Shown here piece by piece: positions 34,071-46,767 of a stretch of 64,000 nt of DNA. The notes below the pieces were generated by a model, which was not told the DNA's origin, searched no databases, and was given only the letters and a program-made list of their open reading frames with translations. Source of the stretch: Stereum hirsutum FP-91666 SS1 (lineage: Eukaryota; Basidiomycota; Agaricomycetes; Russulales; Stereaceae); NCBI RefSeq assembly GCF_000264905.1, contig NW_006763152.1:555173-619172 (forward strand), read 5' to 3'. The translations under genes were made by a program, and so were the position numbers. The stretch's first letter is position 1. Every line of letters begins with the position of its first letter.

Positions 34071-36030
34071 GACACCCCTGGACGCAGTTGCTGGGTAGGC
34101 GCAAAGCCTCCTGTAAAACACACGTCGAGACTTGCGGATGACATCAAATATGCGCCAGGACTGTGTCACATGCGAAGCGCCTCGCCGTTGAAGGCTGGAA
34201 GATACAAGATGGACCCTGTGCCACGGAGTCTTCGAGATCAATATTAAATCGGAACTCCATTAGATGTATCACTCCAGCGCGAGGTTCACCGTATCTTGAC
34301 CATGGTTCGTAGTCAAGCTCGAGAGGAAAATGAAGAGAAGGGCTGTCGCGGAGCTGTATCTGCTGACCTTCGTGGCTTCAGACACACATCGACGCAGTCA
34401 TGCGTAACGTAAAGCGTGATGATGGAGCAGCTAGTGCGGAGAAAGGCCTTGCGGAATTCGCAAGCTCTCCCCACCGTGGGGATCAGCGATTCTGACTTAG
34501 GTAGACGAGAGATGAACAATGTGTTGGTATTCGGTAGGCTAGTGGTTCACACTTCTCCGAAGACGTGACGATTTAAATTGGGATTGACTACGACTTCGTG
34601 GAAGTGAGTTCAACCGAGGCCGATCGGTCTATGCAACCTGTGTAATGGGTAGAGCACTTCCAACCAGCTCGAGTGAGGCGAAATTCTGTTGGAGGGCAGA
34701 AGACTGACATGTGTCAGCCAATGCGATTCGAGATGAAAATGTCCGATAGCAACAAAAGTGTCTGCGTGCGCGAACGTACATCCGCCAATGCCTACGCAGT
34801 CACCTGATCCCCACTCACACAGATATTCTCGAAAGTGCTTTTGGGAGACAACCAAATGCACAGGGGCGCAAAAAAAACCAACATCGATGCATATTGGCAT
34901 GCAACCACAGTTCGTTGTTGCGAAGCTTTGTATGAAAGGGTTCCGATACAAAGAAACGTTGGCTGACGTCATTGCTATCATAAGGCTGCAGGTCCGGTCT
35001 TCATATCAGGATTGGAAGCGTGAACCTGCGATGGCTCGTGCAACTGATCATACATTGTCATCACGTGAACATTGGTTCACACATGACCCAGAGGCGAAAA
35101 CTGAAGAGTAAATTCTCCTCCCATAGAGGAATCCAACTGCACAGTTATACGACGATAAATGAAGCACCCTCGATCTTCAAGTGAGAAACGAGAGGGGTTT
35201 GTGAGCTCATGCTCAGAAACGCGAGAGAACACGAGAATCTAGAGTGTGCTCCAGGTAATACACGACCAGCGGGAACGCGTTCTGTGCGCTCCGCTCATTC
35301 CACCAACTGGCCTGACGCTGTATTCACATTGAAGGGGCAGTGGAAAGACGAGGTGCAATGAAGGGGCGTACTCGCCGTTCTTCGCAGCGCATAATGAAGG
35401 TAACTTTCTTGCACTGATCTCCGCTCGCGAACGGCAAGCACCCTGGCCCCATGCATTGTCGGGGCTCTCGTCATCCAGTGAGACTACGGAGGAAATCAGA
35501 ATACTCGTGCTGTGAAGAGAGGGTTTTACATTCGTCCGTGCTGATGATGCCCTGGCGGTTGAACGTCATGAGTTCGTCTGCAAGATAGAACTGGGACGGG
35601 CATGAGACATGGGCAGTCGCATTGAAATGCAATGCAAGGACGAAAATGTCATGCTCGTACGCACGGTATTATATATGGGGCTCTGACGAGGGTGCATTTG
35701 ATGATCTCGGATTGGATATGTGCTACATCTATTGATGTAACGCACAGAATCGAGATTGCGAGGTTAAAAGGGGTGATTCCACCAACAGATAGAAGGAGAC
35801 GTACATTATTCCAGTTACTCGTAGCCAGGGCGTCTGTTGGCTTCCCCGAAAAGGGTACTAGTCTCCTGGGCCACGGAGAGGCCGACGCCGGGAGCAAGCT
35901 CGTACTGAACCGTGCTCCCTATACCAGGAAAAAAAAGGGGGACGGAGGGGTAAAAGGGTGAGTCGGGAGTGAGTGGATGCGAGGCTAATCACCGGCACCC
36001 ACGCCCGACCCGAAACGAACAATGCTTTAC
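34071..36030. other. gene-free region
   Basis: No ORF with family support on either strand. Beyond the promoter of the preceding gene I see nothing assignable. Confidence 0.4.
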
Positions 36031-36039
36031 GGCTTGTCC

Positions 36040-36440
36040 GTAGCCCGAGCCAAACTGTTAGTTCCGTGCGATCATGCCTAGGGCAGATTACCCACCCGTC
36101 CACAGCTTGAAACGAGCGAGAAGGAAAGGTTGAAACTGCGTATTCGGTGCGACCATGCCTGAGGCAGATTACCCACCCGTCCACAGCTCAAGAAAAAAAG
36201 CGAACGAGCCAAACTGCTTGGTCGGTGCGATGATGCCTAGGGCAGATTAACCACCCTTCCACAGCTTGGAATGAACGAGAAGAAAGAAAATATCGTGCAG
36301 CGTGGTGCTATTGCTGCCTTGAGGAGGCAGAATATCCGCCCGCTGCCCTGCTCGAACGAGCGGATCGAACCGTGAACAAGTGGGGTCATGCCTAGGGCAG
36401 ATGACCCACCCATTCACGACCTGAAACCGAGCGAACGAAG
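36040..36440. repeat. tandem repeat, period about 78-81 bp, five units
   Basis: The core CATGCCTAGGGCAGATTACC followed by CACCCGTCCACAGCTTGAA recurs at about 36,073, 36,154, 36,232 and 36,387, with a degenerate copy near 36,310 filling the double-length gap. Each core is followed by a short purine-rich GAACGAG segment. Divergence between units indicates an old minisatellite. Confidence 0.7.
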
Positions 36441-37303
36441 GCGGAAGGGTTATATCAAAAAGTAAAAGGGAGAGGAGATGGCAGACGTAAAATGGGTATG
36501 GGACTTTTTGGTGGGCGAACCTCACTGGCCTTTGTACTCTTCGGGGTATAGCTACGCTCTGTGAGCGAAGCACTCGATGCGAGCGCCAGTCTGAGAACTA
36601 TTGGAGGCGATGTGGGCTGGGTGGCGCCGGTGAGACAAAGTTGGGTGGCGCGATGAATTGAATGTGAGACATTTCCAGAATTGGCGGGCTCGATCATTTC
36701 AGCTCTGGAACGCAATTATGTTCTACGTGGGCGACGAGAAGTTGATCTCGGAGTGTCTAAGACACAACTAAGACACGCTGGTCGAGAGTGCTCCAGTGGA
36801 AAGACGACGACTCCCGAGTCGCAGGCCCACGCGATTTCGCCAGCAGTCTCCAGCCAGATGCAACGTGACGATGCCAATCTAAGAGTGGATTATCGCATAG
36901 TTTGTCCGATGGTATCCAGAAGAGAAGATGTCAAGGAGGACGCTGCACACAGCAATGAGGTCTTGTAGCTTGAGGCCTGAGGCCTGAGGGTAGAGCCATG
37001 CGTTCAAGTTGAGTTCGCGCGAAAACAGTCGCGTCCAAAACAGGAACGGGAGTGCCGGGCCGAGAAGCTATTGGCTTCCGCGCAATTTCCAATCGGTGTT
37101 TTGCTCCCACTTCCAACTCGCTCGCCTACGGTCCCCTGTAACATCCTGGTATCCAGTGCGATCTCTATTTCTTCTAGATAATGTTTCGTAATGGCCTGCC
37201 CAGTTTGGGCACTGTACTACGGGTTGTTAAACGGCCTCATCAATTATTCTGTTGCTATTCTGGTTTCTTCAATGTACTCGCCGAACTGTGGTCTACCGAC
37301 GCG
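36441..37303. other. intergenic, no gene seen
   Basis: Small ORFs only. A short in-place duplication (TTGAGGCCTGAGGCCTGAGG) is visible at 36,970-36,989. Confidence 0.35.
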
Positions 37304-38290
37304 ATGATGGATTTCAAGTCGCTATCACAAGCACTTCATGGTTATGTCGTCCAAGGCGCTTGAATCGCCATCACTTTAAGTCTCATCCTGTCCCTATTCT
37401 CCGCCGATACGCACCCTTCCCGCTCTCCCATCTCGTCTCTCTCTTGCGTACTCAGCTCCCATCCATCTAGGAATCCACCAGGACCCATTCCTTCTGCCTC
37501 CGGCCTCTCTGTTTTGCCCGTCTTCCCCTCGACATCTGCTAATGGGTCAGATCACTTCGTACGGAAACACTCGTGATGGCGCGTGTGGTGTCGGGTTTTA
37601 TGTAGTTTATGCGCACTGGTGCGTCTCTTCTCTTCTTTTGCGCTCGAGGACTTCGTTTGTGCCCTATTCAAACTCCTTTTCACCCCCCATCTTTTCCTGT
37701 ATTTCCTGCCCAAAATTTCCCTTTGCAGATATACTGATGGCGTGTTTTGGGATGAAATAGAGACGCGCAACCACTGCTCAACTGGCTTTGGGTCTTCAAT
37801 AGCGGTTCTGTTGTCCTCACGTTATCCACCATCCGCTTCACGTTCATCGTGATGATGCCTACAAAAACCCCGTGGTCCCTGCTACTCCTGGCGATCCTGA
37901 TACACCGTTTTCACTACTACTCTCGGTGCGTCACTGCCCCCGTCGGCACCCTTTCTTTAGGTGTACAACCTGTCTCCTGTCTCTCATCTCCAACTCGTCC
38001 GTCCGCACCACACACCCCTATCCCTATCCATTGAACGTCTCACTCCAAATGTACTCCTTCCGTAACCACGTACGAGAGCTGATATCTTCTCGATTTACCC
38101 TCTAGGCATAAAATACTCAGGCCCCGTCACAAAACAGAACATCGCACCCCTTCAGTCGACGACCAAGTCAAAGAAGCCGTTAAGTGGGTGCAGCTGGAAT
38201 ATGTGAAGAAATATCACGAAGCATAGTTCGTGTCGACGCCGTTTTGGTGTGCTGTTCAGGATGCGGAGTAATCAGGAAGATTACTTCGTA
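37304..38290 (+). pseudogene. decayed second DUF1772 copy
   Basis: Pieces match the gene at 0.8-1.75 kb in order: HGYVVQGA then a TGA where the first copy reads GYVGQGAQIA, a VGFYVVYAHW piece with an intron after the Trp as in the first copy, SVVLTLSTIRFTFIVMMPT in a shifted frame (first copy SSVLTLSIIPFTLLAMAPT), and GIKYSGP...VDDQVKEAVKW (first copy GVKSSGP...VDDQVQQVVKW). At least two stops and two frameshifts make it non-functional. Similarity continues into the 3' flank (38,421-38,455 against 1855-1885). Confidence 0.7.
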
Positions 38291-38299
38291 GGTGTGGCG

Positions 38300-40236
38300 A
38301 GGTGCATCTTCGCTGGTGAGTGGATGCTCCGAAGAGCCATGCGGGCGTGCGCTAAAATGGTGTTCGCGTAGCTTCAGCGCTTGTGCGTTATACCATCCTT
38401 GTTCTGATACTTTGAACGCTAAACATGTGTCGAATGGCCTGCTCGTTCTTCATGCTCGGTCTATCCCCCTGCTAGCCTCTAGACTTGTTCTCTCCAGTCT
38501 TGCTTTTCGAATGTCAACAATCTACGAGATAATTGTATTCATTTTCGTATGCTCGCTTTTTGGTTCAGAGCCTACACGCCATAACCAAATAACATTTGCC
38601 GCCGATATCTAGGCGCAGTTCGGCCAAATCAATCGCATTCAACACGCTATGGCTCCCCATGACAATGCCACTGTGAATAAAGTTATCTCGAGCTCGTAAC
38701 CGCTCTATAAGCTTGTCCTCGAAGACTCCTGACCACGCTTATGCTTGACCGCTGTTGGAATCCGGAGACGCTGTGGCATGTAGGTCGTCCTCTTGCCCAA
38801 GGGAGTTCAGTCTGGAGTTCCGTATTCCCAACGATGGATAAATACACGTCGGGAATGAGGACCGATGTTGGGAATGAAGATGATAAAGCATAGCTCCCCG
38901 TTCGTCTCACCTTCCCTGCTCATCCTCGAACGCATATACTAACCTGTGTCTTCAGCTTCCACCGTTACCTCCTATCTTCAACCACTCCCTCCAACAGATA
39001 CTCACGGTGATTAGCATCAAGGAGCACAATATTGCCTTGCTGTCGGCTTCCGAGATGACAAGCCGGTGTGGTGTCGGGAGCGCGCAGGATGTCTTGGAGT
39101 ATATGGAGGTGAGCGACTTTTCACCTTAGTCTTCGTTGATCAGTTGCCGATATACCCCCCAAAGCCCTCTCAATTCGCCCCTATTCAAGGTCACCGTCCA
39201 TCAATCCATCCATCCGTATCCTCTCATGCTAGCCTTCCGTCAACATTCTCACCGTAACCCTCGCTCCCAACCACGCCTATTCACCCCATCCAATCAGCCT
39301 AGCCTTCGAGACCGCCGGTATCTCCGTTGCTCGCCTTTACGCTCTGGAAATACCTCCTGGAACTTTCGACCTCTGGCGTATACTTCATCACGCACGCGCA
39401 CATGTTTATTTCTCACCCTCCCTTCTTCTTTCCCCCAACCATTATTGACCACTACCACAAACTACGAACGCCGTCGCCGTACATAGACATAGACAAATTT
39501 ATCCCTTCCGATATCGATGCACCCCAACAGGCTTCCACATCGGGGTGCACACAACGACATTCCACCTATAGGAAGAAGGGCGCACTATACTGCGTCCTTG
39601 AGCGCTATGCTCGACAGTGAAGAGAAGCCGAGGATCAGGAAGTCATTGAGGGTTCTCGGAGTAAGTCAATCCTTTCTTTCCGCCTCGTTGCCAGTTCAGT
39701 CAATTCGCTTTTTGAAGTTCGTGTAGTAAGCTGGTCTAGTTATGATAAATTGTAGTTCGCGTAAGCCTTATGCTCGTGGACGTGGTAGTGATGACGAGGT
39801 GAAAAGGTAGCGTGCTTGGGAATATGGGTCGTGCTGGGTGATGAAGACGGATTGACGATGGACTGTCAGGTACACATGTTGTAGCAAGCGACACGAAATC
39901 AAGGGTTGCTTTTATTCATGTACTTATACGCCAAGTACCGTGCAGTGACTCATGGGGCTCACTCGTTAGCAAGAAGAAATGTAATTGCAGTAGTACACGC
40001 GAATAATAGAGTGAAGTAGTGAAGCAGGCGTACTCGTACAAAACCCATCATGACGTTCGACCAACCGAATTATCGCCCAGTCCGACGCACTCCTACCCGA
40101 CTTCCCATCCGAATCAACCCGGTTTAGCCCTACTCGCCCACCCGATCTCCAATCTCATCCAACCCCGCCGTCCCACCTGTCCCGCCCACCACTCGTACAC
40201 GTACATCCTGTACCTTATTATCGAGAACATAACATC
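38300..40236. other. gene-poor region with possible old exon remnants
   Basis: Pieces near 39,000-39,110 (reading ALLSASEMTSRCGVGSAQD) and 39,600-39,660 (AMLDSEEKPRIRKSLRVLG) look exon-like on the plus strand, but the frames between them are broken and I recognise no family. Probably a dead gene. Confidence 0.3.
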
Positions 40237-41295
40237 CTAACAAATCATCCCCGATCCAATCCGTTTCGCATCGTCTTCCTCCTTCTTCCTCTTCGCGATC
40301 TCCAATAACGCCCACGAGACGATCACCTCGTCCATTATATCTGCGCCTTCATTGAGTACTAGTTTCGCAGGTGTCGTGAAAGGAGGAGGTTTGGCGGACA
40401 CGATGCGATCGGGAGTAGGAGGAGTTGGCATGTCCGGCTGAGAAGGAGAGTATTTGAGAAGTTGGGGGAGGACGATGCCGCATCCTGCAGAAGGGACGAT
40501 GAAGGTTTGCGACGTAGGAACTCAATATGGAGTAGAAGTTTTGATATCTAAGCAAGGAGGGTGATGCACAAACCTGTTGTACAACCGTCGTCGTAGCTAG
40601 ATGGCGGAGAGGAAGAGTATACGGTGAATAGGCCTTCGTTAGGCTTTGATTCCGTGCCGATATTAAAGAGGTTACGATTATTGGAAAGGTTTGGGCCGTC
40701 TCGTGCCCTAGTGGGTGGGACGAAGCGCGCGATGGGAGTGCCGGTGTTTGAGGTAGAGACGAGCTGTATTACAGGATGAGGATGAAATGAGGATAGCGAT
40801 TCAGAGTACAGGATGGACTTACTTGTAGGTATAGTCCTGGATTGTTGTTCTTCCATTTGAACTCGCGGCCTTGGAGATCGTGGAACAATACCGTTCTATA
40901 ATTGAGATATCGATTGAATAGGCGCTCGCTTGCTCTCGTGGTGGATAATTTTCTGCAATACGCACGCACGAAGAGAACGCTCACGTTTTGAAAGGGACGA
41001 TATTCTTCCTCAACCACCTGCTCGCAGGCGCTCTCTCCTGTACTTTGCCAAACCCTGTCCTCTCAAACCTCAACATCTGTGCATCTAACCGCGGTTCTTT
41101 CCATCTCCAATCAGCAACTCTCTTCCCGATCTCGTCGTATACTGTCGTAGTAGGGACCTCTTTCTCGTCGAAGGTGGTGCAGATGCTGTAAATTCTATTC
41201 CCGTTTTCATCGAGCAAGGTTGTGTTGGCCGGATTATTGGGATTGAGAGTAAGGGTGATGATGGATTGGCAGATGTCCGGTGATATAGGTTGCAT
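40237..41295 (-). CDS. DUF6593 domain protein, first copy
   Basis: Minus strand, four or five exons from ATG 41,295. The first exon contains the family start: ITLTLNPNNPANTTLLDENG and YSICTTF, followed by VADWRWKEPRLDAQMLRFE. A spliced second exon (VLFHDLQGREFKW) is followed by exons carrying PIARFVPP and a C-terminal IMDEVIVSWALLEIAKRKKEED. DUF6593 is a basidiomycete family of small, probably cytosolic proteins of unknown function with a beta-rich fold. This copy has an extra insert of about 40 residues compared with the second copy at 43.0-43.8 kb. No broken frame seen. Confidence 0.7.
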
Positions 41296-41390
41296 AGGGG
41301 GGGAGATGACTGGATTGTCGCGGGACCTGTAGTGCAATGGGAGCGGGTGGTGTTATTGGATAATATCTAAAGAGGGTAGAGGTAGAGGCG

Positions 41391-41397
41391 CTTTATA
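41391..41397 (-). promoter_or_regulatory. putative TATA box of the first DUF6593 gene
   Basis: TATAAAG on the minus strand about 96 bp upstream of ATG 41,295, embedded in a plausible core promoter spacing. Confidence 0.45.
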
Positions 41398-41399
41398 GT

Positions 41400-42107
41400 T
41401 GGGGAGATAAATCGGAAAATCAGGCCTATAGCGTCCCCCGACGCGTCTCGAGCGAGAACCAGACGACCTAGCTTGAGAATGCAACGGCCCTACAGTATAG
41501 CACGATGAAGCTCCGATGCTTCGCGAAAGCCAGGCTGATCAGCAGTCGGCCCAAACAACAATCGCAAGTAGGCCAAGAGCTTCAGGTCGTCGTAGTCGTG
41601 GTGCAATGCGGTACCTTCTACGATACCGTTATGATACTTGTTACCCATAGTACTACTGCGAGTGACGACTAGTAAGCTAGCTGTATCTCCAGAGAAGATG
41701 CTCGAGCTGTGGGAAGCGGACAGAGTCTGCCGACTGGCCGAGCTTCCGAGTGTAACCGCGTCGAAGAAGCGAGTACCATGAGGAAAGCCTATGGAGAGTC
41801 TTTTGCCTGGGCCCAAGAGCAGAGGAATTGACCATACGAAAAGAACCACAGCGTGAGGCTTGCACGCGTCTCTGTTCCGACGAAGCTGGGACCGGTCAAA
41901 GACTCCAATGATAGCCAGAGCAGTCGAGAATTTCTTGACGTTCAGAATGGATGCTCGCGAATAGGAAATTTACTTGCGAGGCTTTGTGGCCGAGTTGGTC
42001 AGTAATGTTTGCAGAAGAGTGGATACATAGCTGCAGTAATCAAGTCGAAAACGCGAGCACCTGAGCTAGCCGTTGATCTGGTTCGGAAGCTCGAGCAAAG
42101 CTTGAGT
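41400..42107. other. intergenic between the DUF6593 promoter and the hAT-like MITE
   Basis: A 119-codon minus-strand ORF (41,490-41,849) has no recognised domain and is probably fortuitous. No other feature seen. Confidence 0.35.
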
Positions 42108-42539
42108 AGGGCCCGGGGCGCTAGCCCTGGGTAGCCCGGCCTACCGCCAAAGAAGTGGACGACGATGAGCACATATATTATCTACACATATATTATTGGG
42201 GTAGTGTAAATGATGCATCTCAGTGAGCTCCTTCAGATGAGGTCACGTCCATGCCACTGCCTGACCTGGGTCGGGAGATATTGGCCTCGCAAGATGCGAA
42301 CATTCTCGAAGACCCCCAAAATCCGCTATAAATTTAATTCATTTATAATTCATTTAAATAATAATTGCCGATGCAATCTTCTTCAAAATAGCGCCCAGCG
42401 ATGCGCTACGACTATACACAACTTTTGAATGCGATGTAGTGGTCGTTGGGTATGAGGACGCTCTTGTAGAGCCCCAAAACATAGCGTTTTTTGGCATTTG
42501 CACAAAACGGGGCTACCCGGGGCTAGCGCCCCGGGCCCT
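42108..42539. mobile_element. 432-bp hAT-type MITE with 8-bp target duplication
   Basis: The ends are near-perfect inverted repeats of about 30 bp starting AGGGCCCGGGGCGCTAGCCC, with one mismatch before GGGTAGCCC. They are flanked by an identical 8-bp direct repeat GCTTGAGT (42,100-42,107 and 42,540-42,547). An 8-bp target duplication is the hallmark of hAT elements. The interior is AT-rich in the middle (around 42,330-42,365) and carries no transposase, so it is non-autonomous. Confidence 0.8.
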
Positions 42540-42547
42540 GCTTGAGT

Positions 42548-43028
42548 GCTCGTCGTCATCGGTGCCACACTTCGGGAGATTCCGGAGTTACACCGTGCGT
42601 GAGTGGCCCCGGCGCTTTCGTCTTCTCTCTCCTTCACTGGCCTCACCATCGCTTACCCCCTCGCGAGTGTGTCAGTCTAAGTCTCACAGGGTAGTCACGA
42701 TAGCACCTCCTTGCAGTTCCGTCTTATGACCTGCGCATAAGTACGAAATAATTCCAATTATGGAGGTCATCGCAAGGATCAAAGCGTCAGGATCAACGAC
42801 TCGGACGGCCTCGAGTACGAGTCTACGGTTTAGATATCGTCTTTGCTCACGACTTCGTAGACAAAATTTGCATCTGATCTCGGTATGCCCTCTTCTTCAA
42901 CGTTAGACATCAAGATATAGACAATGTATTTGGTCCTGCTGCCTTAGAATATGATCAGATCCTCGCAGCTTGTATATGAAACAGAAAAATACAAAATACC
43001 CCAACGCACGCATAGAATACATCTGACA
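42548..43028. other. intergenic, no gene seen
   Basis: Spacer between the hAT-like MITE and the 3' end of the second DUF6593 gene. Confidence 0.4.
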
Positions 43029-43845
43029 CTACGATGCTCCACTGCTAGTTATCGTATGTCCCTTCATAAATGCACCGCCTGAAATCTCGCTCTCTCTCTT
43101 TCCTTTCTCCAATAGTGCCCACGAAACAATGACCAAGTCCATGATTTCTTCTGCCTGTTCATCCAGCAGAAGTTTGGCGGGTACGATGGGGGTAGAGCCT
43201 TTGGGGAGTTTGGGATCGATGATGGGCGAGATATATCGAGCCATTGGCACAGCAGTGTTCGTCGCGGAGGCAAGCTGAATAGGTAGAAGTGTTATGATAT
43301 TGGCGGAAGACGAGGACGGAGAGAGGAAATATACCTGGAGATGTAGACCTGGCGCGTTGTTCTGCCACTGAAACTCGCGGCCTTTGAGATCCCGGAATGC
43401 AACGGTTCTGGAATCGCAACACCCACGCAACTGGTATTAATTTCACACTTCGCATAGACATAGTTCGAAATACTACTTACTGCTTGTACGGAATTAAGGT
43501 CTTCCTCAGCCATCCACTCGCCGTGCTCCTCTCCTTTCCATGCCCCCTCCATGTTCCACCCTCCTCCACTTCCACTGGTCCATTATCAACAGTCCCTACA
43601 CCTGCACCCTCGAATCTCAGCATCTGTGAATCCAACCTCGACTCTTTCCATCTCCAATCAGCCACCAGTTTCCCTTGTTCGTTGAGTACACTAGTCGTCG
43701 GTATGGATTTCGCGTCAAACGTCGTGCTGATATTGTAGACTGTATCTCCAGATTCGTCGAGGATAGTTGTGTTGGCTGGGTTGTCAGGGTGAAGAGTGAG
43801 GGTTAGGACGGAGGAATATTCGTCGATGGATTTCGAGTCGTTCAT
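43029..43845 (-). CDS. DUF6593 domain protein, second copy
   Basis: Minus strand, three exons from ATG 43,845. The first exon starts MNDSKSIDEYSS and has LTLTLHPDNPANTTILDESG, YNISTTF and VADWRWKESRLDSQMLRFE. The second exon begins VAFRDLKGREFQWQNN; the third contains MARYISP and IMDLVIVSWALLEKGKRE. Splice phases match the first copy 1.7 kb away, so the two arose by tandem duplication. This copy lacks the extra insert but has its own Gly/Glu-rich segment before the first intron. Function unknown; intact. Confidence 0.72.
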
Positions 43846-46767
43846 GATTATTGATGGGGAAAAGGGAGTGATTGATGGGAGTGCGGTGTGGCCAAGCTCT
43901 GTAAATAAGCAGTTTTGGGCGTCTAACATCCGATCACAAGCACATGTAAATGACTCGCCTGGACAGCAATCGTGATGCAGAGAGAATGTATCCGGGCCTG
44001 CGGAGCACACCGCTACTTCAATCGGGCTTTTTGTCGCAGTTATGTTTCCTCTACGGTACAACGTAGAATTAAACTCACAGTAGCGTGGTCCGAACCTGTC
44101 GTTGCGCTATCCGCATGCTGGCAAGCAAATACCACTAGGAATGAGGGGCCGGCCAACCGAGGTAGTGACCCAGAATCGCCCATGGATGCAAGATCGGATG
44201 GAAGGCGGTCACGGTAGTCTCTGGAGCTACTTATGCTTGAAAGGGGGGGGATCTTCTACGTGCACGTAAATATGGGATCCTGACTCCGCAAATACGAGCT
44301 CGAGAGACGCGTGATTCAACGTCAATGTTTACTTCGGAGTGTTCAAATCGCAACACTCCGTTGTATGAAACCAAGTTAAGAGCTCGAATGCCAGAATGAA
44401 GGAGCTCTACGCCGCGATGAGACGGGCGCTGTTATCTTGACGCTAGCTTGAGAGGATCACTTACTCTGCCATAGGGGTACAAAACGAAGGTTAACAAGAT
44501 CGCGTCCCACATATTAGTGTAGAGAGGGAAGAAAGCGGGTGGTGAGTGGCGGATGGCGCGAACTGGGACATTAAAAATTGCCTGTACTACTTGAATAAGT
44601 GACCGCCGAAAGGCTCGGAGACATGCATATTGATCTGCAGTTCGACAACATTGATACTCACAGGCTCGCGTTCACCCTCGAAGGTTCGTTCGAACTACAG
44701 CTTTGATGACTTAACCTTTTGAGTACTATGCTCCTGACTGTGGAGAGACTGATGCGACGGAGTAGATATGCGTGTTAGATACCGCACCTATAGGATTTCA
44801 TGAACAAAATGTGGGAGCGAAAACTCGTAGTGTGGGAGTCTGGAGAAGTGAAAGGCAGAGCTCTACTAGCGAGCGTAGCCATTGCTCAGACTGACGGTAT
44901 AGTCACTGCTGTACCAGCCCGAACTGAGATAACTCACAAGAAATGGTGTGCCGTATTTGTTGAAGTAGCCTAGTAAACAACGTCGGTTGTATCGCCTCAG
45001 TATCGACATGTCAGGAAGAAAGCGTCGTGACTATGGTCTCAGCGTCAATCGGCGAAGTCCGGAGCCTCGGTATAGAGTACGTCATCCTTCCTTGGGCTTT
45101 TGTTGCTCGCTCTCTCTTAACACCACTTCATCCACCACCTTGTATGTATGATGGCCGTACGTGAAATCAATCTTTCACGGTCTCAAGGCCCTGCGTGAAT
45201 TATCTTCACCCTTGCTCAGGCTTCAATCAGTCCACTGCCTCGTTTCAACAGACGTGACTTACGGAGCCTAATTGCTTTCAAACCTGCTTTCTGCGTTCGC
45301 CTTTCTTGCTTGTGTAACCGCTCTATCGGACGTGCATGGTCATTTTTTCTGCCATGTTGATGCCGAAGGTACTTATTCAGTTAATCCATAGAAGAATTAT
45401 TCTCGGCTGCTACGCTCGTCACTTCAGCGGGACTATTGCGGTAGAATCGCGGAGTTGCGCCTGCGACTCATCTTGCTCTGATCACGGACACGAGAATACT
45501 GTGAACACAAAACGGCTGCCGATGGCCAAGTCAGCGCATCCAGGTGCATTACCTTGTTCTCCGATCTCACAGTGCCGAATCACTTGACACTGCACATCTG
45601 CGTCCGTCCATGGTATGCCCCTCGAGTGCTGAGTCCAAACCTTGATGACGCCTTCTTCTCTCCGGGGAGTATGCAATGCTGTACTACTCTCAACACAGAC
45701 TACCAACGTTTACTAACAGTTGCGCAACTTTGCTCTGTAGTGCTCTGTACAGGGTTTTGCGGCCCCGACAGCCTGCTTCGCATACCCAGGAAACTGCGGT
45801 TACTGTACACGTACTTTTGCGTGAGTTCTACTATTTCAAATGACTTTCTAGAGATGCCGATAGGCTGACTTCACTCTATTCTTGCTTCGTGAGGAACATG
45901 CTTGAGGTACGGCCTCGGCATTTACACTCCGCCTAGTCTTCGGGTTCTCAGTACCTCAACCATTCCCTTAGACGTATGCCGATTCCATTCACCAGGCTCA
46001 TCAATACTTTCATGGAGTATTATTTGACGTATTTATCTGCCTTGACGGCTTAGCGCTCAAGGGATCGAGAAATCGCTCTGCCGCAATAATTCTGAATAGT
46101 TTTCTGCTCTCGGCAGGGCTCGGCCGGCCATGATCTGCTGATCACACCAGCCTAGATGCTTTTGCTCTCCTTTCTCGAATATACAGTGTATGCCTTCGAG
46201 GTCCATGCTCACACGTCGTTGACCACACCCAGCAGATTGTCTGCATCTGGGTGGTCGCATGGTCGTAGAGACCTACTTTTACGCTTATATATTCGCATGC
46301 CCTCGAGCATTCCTACGATGAAGAAGCCTGCCTAAAGGTTGAGTGTTAACAACCGAAGCCCTTGTGACCGCCTGTGGTGGCGCATCTATAACAGGGATAA
46401 TTGAGCGAAGGGGTGACCAAACGCGCCAGATGCCTTGGCCCGTATTGACACATACAGGAAGTGACCCTAACAGCATGCCATCATCAAAAGGCACGCTGGG
46501 GCGACAGTCGTCGCTAATAGTTTTTGTATCTATGCGCTTTCTGCACTTCATGATACCCCATATGGTGATGATGAGTGATGCATTTGTGGACAGCTGTGGA
46601 CTTCGACCTCGGCAGTGCTTCGCACAAGAATACTGCTTCCGTTGTCTCGGGTCCTCTGGAGGGCATGTGCAGATCTGCCAGCACAAGGTTTCTATAAAGT
46701 GTGCAGGTCGGATCGTCTTTCGCGATTCTGGTCTGGACGTCCCATCGTCAACTCCCCACGCGCCATA
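43846..46767. other. gene-poor region of about 2.9 kb
   Basis: No ORF with a recognisable domain or coherent splicing. A G-rich homopolymer lies near 44,240. Long minus-strand ORFs at 46.3-46.8 kb lack family support. Confidence 0.4.

Noticed and set aside
41985..42090. tRNA-like A box (TGGCCGAGTTGG) followed by a weak B-box-like GGTTCGGAAGC
   Set aside because: No cloverleaf can be drawn: no matching acceptor or anticodon stem, and the B box departs from consensus. Could be a SINE remnant, but one copy gives no support.
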